Origin: Flavobacteriaceae bacterium
GTDB lineage: Bacteria; Bacteroidota; Bacteroidia; Flavobacteriales; Flavobacteriaceae
Length of the DNA stretch: 64,000 bases
Assembly (NCBI GenBank): GCA_024742935.1
Contig: JANSXN010000005.1
Span: forward strand, 1-64,000
Direction of reading: 5' to 3'
A program made the translations under genes and the position numbers. The notes under the pieces are model-generated. The model did not search any database. It was not told the origin of the DNA and worked only from the letters and a program-made list of their open reading frames with translations. Shown here piece after piece: positions 17,622-26,402 of the stretch (its first letter is position 1; the number at the start of each line of letters is the position of its first letter).

Positions 17622-18851
17622 ATGACGCACCTCATCACAAACATCAAAGAATTAATTGGTATTACTTCAAAGCCTATTTTGATTGGTGATGAAATGAAAC
17701 TTCTTCCAACCATTAAAGATGCTTTTTTAGTTATTGAGGATGGCCTAATTTCAGATTATGGAAGTATGAAAGATGTGCCGGCATCTCATTTTGATAAAAT
17801 AACAAATGCTTCCGGAGCCTTAGTTTTGCCTTCCTGGTGTGATTCTCATACTCATATTGTGTATGCCGGTAACCGCGAACAGGAATTTGTTGACAGAATC
17901 AACGGATTGAGTTATGAGGAAATTGCAAAAAGAGGTGGCGGTATTTTGAATTCTGCAAAAAAGCTACAAGAAACAAGCGAAGATGATTTGTATGAACAAA
18001 GTGCCAAGCGACTTGAAGAGGTTATGTTGTTGGGAACAGGAGCTATTGAAATTAAAAGTGGCTATGGGCTCACTACTGAAGCCGAGCTGAAAATGCTACG
18101 CGTCATCAAGCGTTTAAAACAAAACTACCCCATAGCGATCAAAGCAACTTTTTTGGGAGCACATGCCATTCCGTCTAATTTTGCTAAAAAAAGCGACAAA
18201 TATATTGACTTGCTCATCCAGGAGATGTTGCCACAAATCGCAGCCGAAGAACTCGCAGATTATATTGATGTTTTTTGCGAAACAGGGTATTTTACTGTTG
18301 ATGAAACCATCAAACTCATGCAGGCAGGAAAGGAGTTTGGTCTCAAATCAAAGATTCATGTGAACCAGTTTACCGCCATTGGCGGAATAAGAGCCGCTGT
18401 TGAAAATGGTGCTTTGAGTGTGGACCACCTTGAAGTGATTCTCCCCGAAGATATAGAAATGCTAAAAAAGGGAGCTACGATACCTGTGGCTTTGCCTTCC
18501 TGTTCTTACTTTTTAAGCATTCCCTATACACCGGCAAGAGAACTAATGAATGCGCAACTACCCTTAGCTCTGGCAACTGATTACAATCCAGGTTCGACAC
18601 CCAGCGGAAATATGAATTTTGTAGTGGCAACAGCCTGTATCAAAATGAAAATGACTCCAGAAGAAGCCATCAATGCCGCTACCATCAATGGTGCAGCGGC
18701 AATGGAGTTGTCTCAAACCCACGGAAGTATTGCCAAAGGCAAAGTAGCCAACTTAATTTTTACCAAGCCCATTCCTTCCTATGGGTTTTTACCTTATTCG
18801 TTTGGGAGCAACCACATAGATAAAGTGATGTTGCTGGGGAAGTTTATTTAG
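17622..18851 (+). CDS. hutI: Imidazolonepropionase
   Basis: The 409-residue amidohydrolase has the HxH metal motif in WCDSHTHIVYAG, the substrate motif EIKSGYGLTTE, LGAHAIP, HVNQFTAIGG and the metal Asp in ALATDYNPGSTPSGNM, all diagnostic for imidazolonepropionase. It hydrolyses 4-imidazolone-5-propanoate to N-formimidoyl-glutamate, the third step of histidine breakdown. The arginase-family gene at 11665 would take the next step. hutH and hutU are not in this window, so the pathway is split across the chromosome. A good promoter lies just upstream. It is convergent with the ABC permease gene, 10 bases away. Confidence 0.96.
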   Translation: MTHLITNIKELIGITSKPILIGDEMKLLPTIKDAFLVIEDGLISDYGSMKDVPASHFDKITNASGALVLPSWCDSHTHIVYAGNREQEFVDRINGLSYEEIAKRGGGILNSAKKLQETSEDDLYEQSAKRLEEVMLLGTGAIEIKSGYGLTTEAELKMLRVIKRLKQNYPIAIKATFLGAHAIPSNFAKKSDKYIDLLIQEMLPQIAAEELADYIDVFCETGYFTVDETIKLMQAGKEFGLKSKIHVNQFTAIGGIRAAVENGALSVDHLEVILPEDIEMLKKGATIPVALPSCSYFLSIPYTPARELMNAQLPLALATDYNPGSTPSGNMNFVVATACIKMKMTPEEAINAATINGAAAMELSQTHGSIAKGKVANLIFTKPIPSYGFLPYSFGSNHIDKVMLLGKFI

Positions 18852-18861
18852 TTGTTTTCCA

Positions 18862-19698
18862 CTACAAATCTCTTTTCTTCACAACCACATATGAAAGGTA
18901 TATAAAAATAAATGTCCATGCTAAAACAATGAGGATATTTTCCCAGTGCACGGCATAACTTTTTGTAAAACCTTCACCCAACTGGGATGCGGCAGATTTT
19001 ATGGCTCCAATGCGTGAAAAGGGCTCCACGATAAGATTGGACATCGATTCCAATGGAAAGAATTGAGCGATGTTTTCTGCGGTTTCAGTGCCTTTAAAAA
19101 AGCGCCATTTAAATAAACCATAAACAATAGTCTCAAAAATGGTCCAAATCAATAGAAATCCCAATGCAAAAGCAGAACGTTTCACTAAAACTCCCAAAAA
19201 TAAACAAAAGGAGAAGAACCCCAATAGCTTGATGAAATAGGCGAGGAGGTATTCTAGATTGCTAAAAATGATGCCTATTTCTGTAAAATCTGAGAAACTC
19301 AACCCGAGAATCATAGAAACAATAAACACAAATAATGTTGAAATAAAAGCAAAACCGGCAACAGTAATAAATTTAGAGAGTACAAATTCCTTTTTGCTTA
19401 AACCGTCAATAAGATTTTGTTTAAGTGTGCGATGGCTGTATTCATTGGCCATCATTGATACAATCACAATAGCCAGAAATATTTTTAGAATAGCCGCGAT
19501 ATACGTATTAAAATGCCAGATATATGGAAAATTAAAAATACCCTGATCTGCCACTCTAAAGTTGATATTCCCAAAATTAAATTCGATGGAAGCTATCAAT
19601 GCAATAAATGTAATCAGCACAAAATAGACGATGGAAATCACCTTAGCCGATTTGTTATAACGCAGTTTGTGTAGTTCTATGGAAAGAAGACGTAGCAT
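18862..19698 (-). CDS. ABC-2 type transporter permease
   Basis: The 278-residue protein starts MLRLLSIELHKLRYNKSAKV, the usual cytoplasmic amphipathic lead of ABC-2 permeases. Six predicted membrane helices follow (the first about residues 18-40, the last about 254-272). The segment MANEYSHRTLKQNLIDGLSKKEF between helices is typical of Bacteroidota exporters of the NatB/CcmB-like kind. It lies 4 bases after the ATPase gene and would form the membrane channel of that transporter. Substrate unknown. Confidence 0.9.
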   Translation of the reverse strand: MLRLLSIELHKLRYNKSAKVISIVYFVLITFIALIASIEFNFGNINFRVADQGIFNFPYIWHFNTYIAAILKIFLAIVIVSMMANEYSHRTLKQNLIDGLSKKEFVLSKFITVAGFAFISTLFVFIVSMILGLSFSDFTEIGIIFSNLEYLLAYFIKLLGFFSFCLFLGVLVKRSAFALGFLLIWTIFETIVYGLFKWRFFKGTETAENIAQFFPLESMSNLIVEPFSRIGAIKSAASQLGEGFTKSYAVHWENILIVLAWTFIFIYLSYVVVKKRDL

Positions 19699-19702
19699 AG
19701 GT

Positions 19703-20602
19703 TTAGTTTAAAGATTTTGTGAGTTGTAAAAATTGTTCTTCAAGGCTTTCTTTTCGGTGCACAAGATGTGACAAGGCAATGCCTTTTTCAAAAAGATATT
19801 TGTTGAGTTCTGAAGGCGCCATTGGGTTTTTTAAGTAAGCAATTAAAAACCCGTTTTCTTCTTTCACCGAAGCAAAATCAGGATGATTTTCCAACGCTGT
19901 TTTTAAATCGACTTGATTTTCGCTTTTAAGCGTAAAAAAACCGTGACTGGCATTCATACCATCCACAGTGCCTGAATATAATTTGTTTCCCTGACGTAAA
20001 ATAACCACATGAGTACACACTTTTTCAACTTCATCCAACAAGTGTGACGCAAGAAGTATCGTGGTGCCATCTGCTGCAATTTTTTTGATGATTTCTCTAA
20101 TCTGATGAATTCCCTGAGGGTCCAAGCCGTTTGTGGGTTCGTCGAGAATTAAAATTTCAGGGTCATTGAGCAATGCAGAGGCGATCGCCAAACGTTGTTT
20201 CATTCCGAGTGAAAAAGTACTGAACTTGCTGTTCTTTCGCTCCAGCAAACCCACCAATTCGAGTTTCTCATCAATTTTGTCTTTAGGGACTTCTTTTATT
20301 TTACAAACCAACTCCAGGTTTTGTGAGGCGGTCATAAAGGGATAAAAATTGGGTCGTTCAATGATGGCTCCCACTTTTTTTAGTGCGTTGTGGGTGGAAT
20401 CACTTCCATCAAACCAGTGAAAGTTACCTTGGGTTTTATTGACCACATTGAGCACCATACCCAGTGTGGTTGATTTTCCGCTTCCATTAGGGCCCAGAAT
20501 ACCATAAACATTGCCTTTTTCGATGGTAAATGATAAATCCTGAACGGCTTTGATAGGGCCAAAATGTTTGGTTAGATTTTCAAGTGTAAGTATGGTTTCC
20601 AA
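19703..20602 (-). CDS. ABC transporter ATP-binding protein
   Basis: The 299-residue protein has a Walker A (GPNGSGKST), a signature motif (FSLGMKQRLAIA), a Walker B (LILDEPTNGLDP) and the switch His in LLASHLLDEV. A C-terminal extension of about 80 residues is typical of the CcmA/DrrA class. It energises the permease encoded 4 bases downstream. The cargo could be lipid, antibiotic or polymer, and nothing in the context decides between them. Confidence 0.94.
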   Translation of the reverse strand: METILTLENLTKHFGPIKAVQDLSFTIEKGNVYGILGPNGSGKSTTLGMVLNVVNKTQGNFHWFDGSDSTHNALKKVGAIIERPNFYPFMTASQNLELVCKIKEVPKDKIDEKLELVGLLERKNSKFSTFSLGMKQRLAIASALLNDPEILILDEPTNGLDPQGIHQIREIIKKIAADGTTILLASHLLDEVEKVCTHVVILRQGNKLYSGTVDGMNASHGFFTLKSENQVDLKTALENHPDFASVKEENGFLIAYLKNPMAPSELNKYLFEKGIALSHLVHRKESLEEQFLQLTKSLN

Positions 20603-20716
20603 AATTGATTAATTTTAAGGATTGTTTGTATATGACTTTATTTCTTTTATATTGTTACATTAATTTCAAACGAGTTCAACAATAAAGATACTGTTTTTGA
20701 ACACAATCAAAATCTA

Positions 20717-21796
20717 ATGGAAGAAAAGTTAATGTCAAAAAAGAAACCTTCCTTTCCTGTAAAGGATTTTCTTTTTCAATATTTAAAAAGATACAATCGT
20801 GATATGACCATTCCGGTGTTTTATGACGATTTACTCCGTTTTACAGGGTCTGTTGCTGTATACGACAAGAATGATGAAGACACCTTGTGGGTGAGTGTCT
20901 ATTTTTCTGACTCTGAGCGAGAGGAATTGGTTCACAATCTAAAACAGGTTTATACCATTCTTTTTTCTGATGGGGGTGATGATGTTACAGAATTTTTGAG
21001 CGTTGATGCTATTGACTACTGTACTTTTGGAAATTCAAAACCCTTTCGCATAAAAATAAGAAATATTCTCAATGACAATTACACCTATTTTTATATCAAA
21101 AGAGCCGATGCCTCCCGTATTTATGGGCTTGAACTCGAGCATGCATTGTCGCCAAACAGAATCAATTTTGTAGTACACGGAGATACCTTGATTGAAGAAC
21201 ATATTGCCGGAATTCCCGGTGATGTGTTTATCGAAAATGAACTCGATAATCTTGATGGGTATGGAAAAACCCAAATCGCAAAAGAATTTGTAAAGTTTAA
21301 TGAACGTTGCATGATGCTTTTGCTGGGGGATATGCGCTCATATAATTATGTGATTGTACCCACACACGATTTTGATCATGTTAAATATAAAATAAGAGCC
21401 ATTGATTTTGACCAGCAATGCTATGAAGGAAATTTAAAAGTGTATCGCCCTCAGTTTTTTAAGGAAAATTTTAAAATGGTTGATTTAGTAGCATCCAAGC
21501 TGCACGAAACCTCCATCGAGCAATACCGAAAAGAAGAACGCTCTTTATTAGCAAAAAGAATTATCTCCTCTCAAAGCCGTTTGAGAATGCTTATAAGGTG
21601 TATGATGAAAGACCAGATTTCTTCAACTTCAAACCTCAAAGAGCTAAGAACTCAGTTGTATGAACTCACTTATGATATGAAATTTAAACGTTGTAAATCA
21701 ATGGGTCAAATTGTCAAAACAGCCCTTGAGTTTATCAAACGAAATTATGAGACGGTAAACACTAAAAAAGTGGCAGAAATAAAGGCAATGCAGTGA
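20717..21796 (+). CDS. Conserved-type unknown protein with kinase-like catalytic-loop motifs
   Basis: I do not recognise a named family for this 359-residue soluble protein. Its middle has an order of motifs that resembles the aminoglycoside-phosphotransferase/protein-kinase-like fold: a candidate nucleotide lysine (YFYIKRAD, Lys128), a hinge-like acidic segment ending in Gly (LIEEHIAGIPG, 159-168), a GDxxxxN catalytic-loop-like stretch (GDMRSYN, 204-210) and a metal-loop-like IDFDQ (229-233). The C-terminal third is basic and helical. Its stop codon abuts the stop of the convergent NA37 gene. The start could be Met1 or Met6. Kinase activity is an inference from motif order only. Confidence 0.8.
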   Translation: MEEKLMSKKKPSFPVKDFLFQYLKRYNRDMTIPVFYDDLLRFTGSVAVYDKNDEDTLWVSVYFSDSEREELVHNLKQVYTILFSDGGDDVTEFLSVDAIDYCTFGNSKPFRIKIRNILNDNYTYFYIKRADASRIYGLELEHALSPNRINFVVHGDTLIEEHIAGIPGDVFIENELDNLDGYGKTQIAKEFVKFNERCMMLLLGDMRSYNYVIVPTHDFDHVKYKIRAIDFDQQCYEGNLKVYRPQFFKENFKMVDLVASKLHETSIEQYRKEERSLLAKRIISSQSRLRMLIRCMMKDQISSTSNLKELRTQLYELTYDMKFKRCKSMGQIVKTALEFIKRNYETVNTKKVAEIKAMQ

Positions 21797-22855
21797 TTAG
21801 GTTTTCTGCTCTTTGTTGAAATACACCAAATAATAATACATTTGTTTCTCCTCATCCCAGCCTTTTTCAATAAAGCGTTCAGCAGATTCCGGATTGATAA
21901 AATCCATTTTTATCTGAATATTGGTATCTAGATTAATCACATTTTTAATGCTTTTTCTTGCGGCAGTCACAGCATTATTGGCAATCGGAAAATTTGAAAT
22001 ATCTTCAATGTGGTACTTAGGAGCCTTTTCTTGTTTGTAATGCCTAAACTCCGGATGTAAATCCGGATTGTCAATCACTTCGTTCATAAAGTTGGTTTCC
22101 TCAAACTCATCATTTTTCGCAAAATAGTTCACACTTCGGTTCATAAATAGTACCTCCTGTTGTTTGTCTTCTGAAGGAAGTACCACATCACGGGCAAAAT
22201 CCTGGCAAAACTTCAAGTATTTTTTGGTATAAAAAATTTCGTCTTCAAAAAGTGAAACCCCCAGAAAGCTTTCTAACCAGTAACGCGTGTCATATTTATT
22301 GGAATCAACAGAAAGAATTTTATAACCTTCTTCTTTTTTGGTGTTGAAAATCAAACAACCTTTATCCAGTTTATTCAAGTTAATACCCTGCTGAAGAATA
22401 AGATCTAACTGATTTTCCTTTTCCTCAAAAAGCAAAAAATCCTGTTTGATTTCAGATTTAAAAATCCCGATACCATCCACTTTTTCATTGTCAATTTGCA
22501 TATTCTCCAGATAGGCCACATACACTTCGCCGCTTTTAATATGAGGATGCTGTGATTGCTCATAGAGGTGTTTTGCAATTTCCAAACTCAAAGCATGCGA
22601 CTCAATTGGGTTGTCAAAAAGATTTGAAACCAAATTGAATAAAGGGTGAAACTCCAAATCCTGTTCGTGCTTAAACTGATAATAACTCTCTTCTTTGTCC
22701 CTGAATGGTTTAAAGAAAAATTCCTTGATGAGAGGAGTTAATTCGTCATCCAGCTTGTAAGGACTTTGTGATAAAATCACAGATTCATTTCTGCTTTTGT
22801 TTCCCACTTTATGGATAGAAAGTGATTCGATTTGGGTGTTGTATAAATTGATCAT
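21797..22855 (-). CDS. Nucleoid-associated protein, NA37/YejK (NdpA) family
   Basis: The 352-residue protein begins with the beta-rich NA37 opening (IESLSIHKVGNKSRNE), has the mid-protein YVAYLENMQIDNEKVDGIGIFKSE segment and the later DTRYWLESFLGV motif. Together these are typical of the PF04245 nucleoid-associated family. Members bind nucleoid DNA, and some are linked to conflict or mobile-element biology. It is monocistronic, convergent with the kinase-like gene (adjacent stop codons) and divergent from the his leader. The family call is based on overall pattern rather than a catalytic motif. Confidence 0.8.
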   Translation of the reverse strand: MINLYNTQIESLSIHKVGNKSRNESVILSQSPYKLDDELTPLIKEFFFKPFRDKEESYYQFKHEQDLEFHPLFNLVSNLFDNPIESHALSLEIAKHLYEQSQHPHIKSGEVYVAYLENMQIDNEKVDGIGIFKSEIKQDFLLFEEKENQLDLILQQGINLNKLDKGCLIFNTKKEEGYKILSVDSNKYDTRYWLESFLGVSLFEDEIFYTKKYLKFCQDFARDVVLPSEDKQQEVLFMNRSVNYFAKNDEFEETNFMNEVIDNPDLHPEFRHYKQEKAPKYHIEDISNFPIANNAVTAARKSIKNVINLDTNIQIKMDFINPESAERFIEKGWDEEKQMYYYLVYFNKEQKT

Positions 22856-23031
22856 TATATTGTAATGCGTTGATTGAGTGTTTATTATAATTCAGTCTAT
22901 TGCCGAAATTTAGAATTTTAAAAATACCATTTTTTACTTGGGCTCAAAGAAAATAGCACTTTAGTTATTAACCATTTTTGTTTAATTTCTTAATTTTTTT
23001 GTAAAACAATTTTTTATATTAAAAATTCAAA

Positions 23032-23039
23032 TATATTTG
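23032..23039 (+). promoter_or_regulatory. -7 box of the his operon promoter
   Basis: TATATTTG at 23032-23039 is a perfect TAnnTTTG element 19 bases before the leader ATG. No good TTTG -33 box is visible at the usual distance; the region is a run of T. The identical octamer precedes the trp leader. Confidence 0.6.
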
Positions 23040-23058
23040 CATCATCAAACTTTTAAAA

Positions 23059-23112
23059 ATGAAATTAATCACTTTACATCACCATCATCATTCTGGCCAA
23101 CAGGCGAGCTGA
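23059..23112 (+). CDS. hisL: his operon leader peptide (five consecutive histidine codons)
   Basis: A 17-residue ORF reads MKLITLHHHHHSGQQAS and ends at TGA 23110-23112. Five consecutive His codons (23077-23091: CAT CAC CAT CAT CAT) are exactly what a histidine-responsive attenuator needs. It begins about 13 bases after the predicted transcription start and is followed by an intrinsic terminator and then hisG. Ribosome stalling at the His run when charged tRNA-His is scarce would prevent termination and turn on the biosynthetic operon. Too short for standard gene callers. Confidence 0.92.
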   Translation: MKLITLHHHHHSGQQAS

Positions 23113-23176
23113 TGATTCTATGTAGTGATTTTACATAAAATTTAAAACCCGTCTGAGTATCTCTGACGGGTTTTTT
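23067..23176 (+). promoter_or_regulatory. his attenuator (leader hairpin, antiterminator and terminator)
   Basis: Three competing pairings are visible. The leader-coding strand AATCACTTTACAT with CATCATCA (about 23067-23091) can pair with TGATGATTCTATGTAGTGATT (23110-23130). CAGGCGAG (23101-23108) can pair with CCCGTCTG (23148-23155) with one mismatch and one wobble, a candidate antiterminator. AAACCCGTC (23145-23153) pairs with GACGGGTTT (23165-23173) and is followed by T residues to 23176, the terminator. Stalling on the His codons would disrupt the first hairpin and should favour the second pairing over the third. Confidence 0.8.
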
Positions 23177-23222
23177 CATGACTTCCCTTTTGGTTTTACT
23201 CAGACACAACTAAAAAGATAAA

Positions 23223-24080
23223 ATGAGTAAACTAAAAATTGCCATCCAAAAAAGTGGCCGCTTGAGTGAAAAATCCATCAAGCTCATTCAGGAGTGTGGA
23301 ATCAAGGTTTCAAATGGTGAGCGTAAACTCAAATCTGAGTCCTCAAATTTTCCTATTGAAATCCTCTTTTTGCGTGACGACGACATCCCGCAATATGTGG
23401 AACAAGGCGTTGTAGATATTGGAATTCTCGGCGAAAATGAAGTCTGGGAAAAAGAAAAAAACGTAACCGTCGTTTCAAAACTGGGTTTTGCTAACTGTAA
23501 GCTTTCACTTGCCATTCCAAAAGATGAAATCTATACAGATAGTTCCTATTTTTCCGGAAAGCGTATTGCAACTTCCTATCCCAACATCCTTCAAAGGTAT
23601 TTTGATGCTAAAAACATTACAGTCGAAATTGAAGAAATTGGCGGTAGTGTTGAAATTGCCACAGGAATTGGCCTCGCTGATGCTGTTTTTGATATCGTAA
23701 GCACCGGAAGTACCCTTTTAATGAATGGACTCAAGGAAGTGGAAGTGGTTACAAAAAGTGAAGCGGTACTAATCTCAAACACAAAATTAAGTAACGAAAA
23801 ACAAGAAATACTTGACCGGCTTCTCTTTAGAATCAATGCCGTTAAAAACGGAAGCGATCACAAATACATCCTTCTTAACTGCCCTGTTAAAGCCCTCGAT
23901 CAAATCACCCAACTAATTCCCGGAATGAAATCACCCACCATTTTACCTCTGGCCAATAAGGAATGGTGCAGCTTACATTCAGTGGTAAAAGAAGATGAAT
24001 TCTGGGACGTCATAGACCAATTGAAAGCCCACGGTGCAGAGGGAATTCTTGTTGTCCCAATTGAAAAAATGGTACTCTAA
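23223..24080 (+). CDS. hisG: ATP phosphoribosyltransferase, long form
   Basis: This enzyme condenses ATP and PRPP in the first committed step of histidine synthesis. The N-terminal part has IAIQKSGRLSEKS and VDIGILGENEVWE, and the substrate loop is DAVFDIVSTGSTL. At 285 residues it is the long form with a C-terminal ACT-like regulatory domain (about 210-285, beginning near MKSPTILPLA). It should therefore be feedback-inhibited by histidine and need no HisZ. It is the first structural gene after the attenuator, 46 bases past the terminator, and 14 bases before hisD. Confidence 0.97.
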   Translation: MSKLKIAIQKSGRLSEKSIKLIQECGIKVSNGERKLKSESSNFPIEILFLRDDDIPQYVEQGVVDIGILGENEVWEKEKNVTVVSKLGFANCKLSLAIPKDEIYTDSSYFSGKRIATSYPNILQRYFDAKNITVEIEEIGGSVEIATGIGLADAVFDIVSTGSTLLMNGLKEVEVVTKSEAVLISNTKLSNEKQEILDRLLFRINAVKNGSDHKYILLNCPVKALDQITQLIPGMKSPTILPLANKEWCSLHSVVKEDEFWDVIDQLKAHGAEGILVVPIEKMVL

Positions 24081-24094
24081 AAAAATAGATTCAA

Positions 24095-25384
24095 ATGAAA
24101 AAAATAAAATTTCCCAAGCCTGAAACCTGGCCCGAATTGTCAAAGCGACCTTTGATTGATTTTACATCGATTTCAGATACGGTTCAAAAGGTATTTCAGG
24201 CGATTAAAAATAATGGAGATGGAAGTGTAAAAGCATATACTAACCTGTTTGATGGAGTAGAACTTGAAAAACTTCAAGTGTCTCAAGACGAAATCAAAAA
24301 AAGTCTGGAGAGAGTGCCTGAAGATTTAAAACAAGCCATCCAGCTTGCTGCTGCAAACATTGAAAAATTTCACAGAACGCAAATTGATCAACCACAAAAA
24401 ACAGAAACCACAACAGGTGTTGTTTGCTGGCGTGAAAGCAGGCCCATAGATCGAGTAGGTATTTACATTCCCGGAGGAACAGCACCCTTGTTTTCAACAG
24501 TATTGATGCTCGGTATTCCCGCAAAAATTGCCGGATGTTCCGAAATTGTTTTATGCACTCCGCCAGATAAGAACGGAACTATCAATCCAACAATTTTATA
24601 CACCGCTCAACTCATAGGAATCACAAAACTCTTTAAAGTTGGTGGTATTCAAGCGGTTGCTGCTATGACATTCGGGACCGATAGTATTCCCCATGTAGAT
24701 AAAATTTTTGGTCCCGGAAATCAATATGTCACAGCTGCCAAGCTACAAGCACAGAATTATGGAGTCGCCATCGATATGCCTGCCGGACCCAGTGAGGTAC
24801 TGGTTATTGCAGATCAAAGTGCTGTTCCTTCATTTGTTGCAGCCGATTTGCTTTCTCAGGCAGAACATGGAACCGATAGTCAGGTGATTTTGCTTTCTGA
24901 TCATGAACAAATCATCGATGCTGTGCTTAAAGAAGTCACCATCCAAATGGAAGCGCTTCCGCGAAAGCAATTGGCTGCACAAGCCTTGTTGAGTAGTAAG
25001 GCTATTCTACTTAAATCAGTGGAAGAATGCATTAATTTTAGCAATCAATATGCTCCTGAACACTTGATTTTAGCCATTGAAAACTATAACGAAGCTATCC
25101 CCAAAATCACAAATGCAGGCTCTGTTTTTCTTGGTAATTACAGCTGTGAAAGTGCCGGCGATTATGCCAGCGGGACCAATCACACCTTGCCCACAAACGG
25201 CTATGCCCGCAATTACAGCGGTGTTTCGCTGGACAGTTTTGTCAAAAAAATCACCTTTCAGGAACTTAGTTCACAAGGAATTAGAAACATAGGCCCTGCC
25301 ATCGAGCTCATGGCCGAAGCAGAACAACTGCAAGCACACAAAAATGCAGTCACCTTACGTCTTAAAGCTTTACAAAATGGATAA
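24095..25384 (+). CDS. hisD: Histidinol dehydrogenase
   Basis: The 429-residue protein oxidises L-histidinol to L-histidine through histidinal, using NAD and zinc. Diagnostic stretches are YIPGGTAPLFSTVLM, KIFGPGNQYVTAAK, the zinc/base segment DLLSQAEHGTDSQV, YAPEHLIL, and TNHTLPTNGYARNYSGVS. It is full length. The gene overlaps the start of hisC by 8 bases, so translation is coupled. An FtsZ-like CGAAAG palindrome (GCTTCCGCGAAAGC, 24955-24968) lies within the coding sequence. Confidence 0.97.
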   Translation: MKKIKFPKPETWPELSKRPLIDFTSISDTVQKVFQAIKNNGDGSVKAYTNLFDGVELEKLQVSQDEIKKSLERVPEDLKQAIQLAAANIEKFHRTQIDQPQKTETTTGVVCWRESRPIDRVGIYIPGGTAPLFSTVLMLGIPAKIAGCSEIVLCTPPDKNGTINPTILYTAQLIGITKLFKVGGIQAVAAMTFGTDSIPHVDKIFGPGNQYVTAAKLQAQNYGVAIDMPAGPSEVLVIADQSAVPSFVAADLLSQAEHGTDSQVILLSDHEQIIDAVLKEVTIQMEALPRKQLAAQALLSSKAILLKSVEECINFSNQYAPEHLILAIENYNEAIPKITNAGSVFLGNYSCESAGDYASGTNHTLPTNGYARNYSGVSLDSFVKKITFQELSSQGIRNIGPAIELMAEAEQLQAHKNAVTLRLKALQNG

Positions 25385-26402
25385 TATAGAGAATTTAGTA
25401 AGAGAAAACATTCGCAAACTGAAACCGTATTCCAGTGCGCGTGAAGAATTTAGTGGAACTAAAGGCATTTTTCTGGATGCCAATGAAAATCCGTTTGGCG
25501 AGTTCAATCGGTATCCGGATCCGTATCAAAAACAGTTGAAAGAAAAATTGAGTCAATACAAGGAGATTCCATCAAAAAACATCTTTATAGGGAACGGAAG
25601 CGATGAAATCATCGATCTGGTTTTTCGTATATTCTGTGAGCCGGGTAAAGATAAAGTGATCACTTTCCCACCTACCTATGGTATGTATGAAGTCTCTGCA
25701 GCAATCAATAACGTGGAAGTAATAACCGTCCCTTTAACTATTGATTTTCAAATAGATTTTGAAGCCTTCAATAAACAAATAGAGACAAATGAAAACATCA
25801 AAATTGTGTTTGTGTGTTCACCAAACAACCCCACCGGAAACAGCATCAACAAAATCGAAAAACTGCTGAAATCAAATACCATCGTGGTCGTAGATGAAGC
25901 CTACATTGACTTTTCAGATCATCCTTCACTTCTTGGGAAATTTTTGAATTTCCCCAATTTGATTGTCCTGCATACCTTTAGTAAATCCCTTGGTTTGGCA
26001 GCAGCCAGAGTGGGCGTAGCCTATGCAGGTGAAGACATCATCAAGCTGATGAATAAAGTAAAACCACCTTACAATGTGAGCACCCTAAATCAAAAAGCCG
26101 CACTGAAGGTACTTAAAAATCATGAAGCTACGAGAAGACATCTCGACCTGATTTATAAAGAAAGAAAACGGGTTTTTAAAGCCCTTTTGAAACTGGAGCG
26201 AGTCATTAACATCTACCCATCAGATGCCAATTTTCTTTTGGTGGAACTTAAAGATGCCACTGCAGTTTACAACAAACTGGTTGAAAAGAATATCATCATT
26301 AGAAACAGAACTAATGTGGTCAAAAACTGCGTGCGCATCACCATTGGAACTTCTGAAGAAAACAACCAATTAATCAAAGAACTTAAAATGCTAAGTATAT
26401 GA
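25377..26402 (+). CDS. hisC: Histidinol-phosphate aminotransferase
   Basis: This 341-residue fold-type I PLP enzyme transaminates imidazole-acetol phosphate to histidinol phosphate. It shows [44 protein letters not shown] and the Schiff-base lysine in [14 protein letters not shown]. The ATG at 25377 ([11 protein letters not shown]) is chosen because it overlaps the hisD stop by 8 bases. The longer frame from 25344 would add eleven residues that only reflect hisD sequence. The stop overlaps the hisB start as ATGA. Confidence 0.96.
   Translation: MDNIENLVRENIRKLKPYSSAREEFSGTKGIFLDANENPFGEFNRYPDPYQKQLKEKLSQYKEIPSKNIFIGNGSDEIIDLVFRIFCEPGKDKVITFPPTYGMYEVSAAINNVEVITVPLTIDFQIDFEAFNKQIETNENIKIVFVCSPNNPTGNSINKIEKLLKSNTIVVVDEAYIDFSDHPSLLGKFLNFPNLIVLHTFSKSLGLAAARVGVAYAGEDIIKLMNKVKPPYNVSTLNQKAALKVLKNHEATRRHLDLIYKERKRVFKALLKLERVINIYPSDANFLLVELKDATAVYNKLVEKNIIIRNRTNVVKNCVRITIGTSEENNQLIKELKMLSI

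Noticed and set aside
25344-25376. Longer N terminus of hisC
   Set aside because: These codons merely read hisD sequence in another frame; the ATG at 25377 gives the usual overlap.
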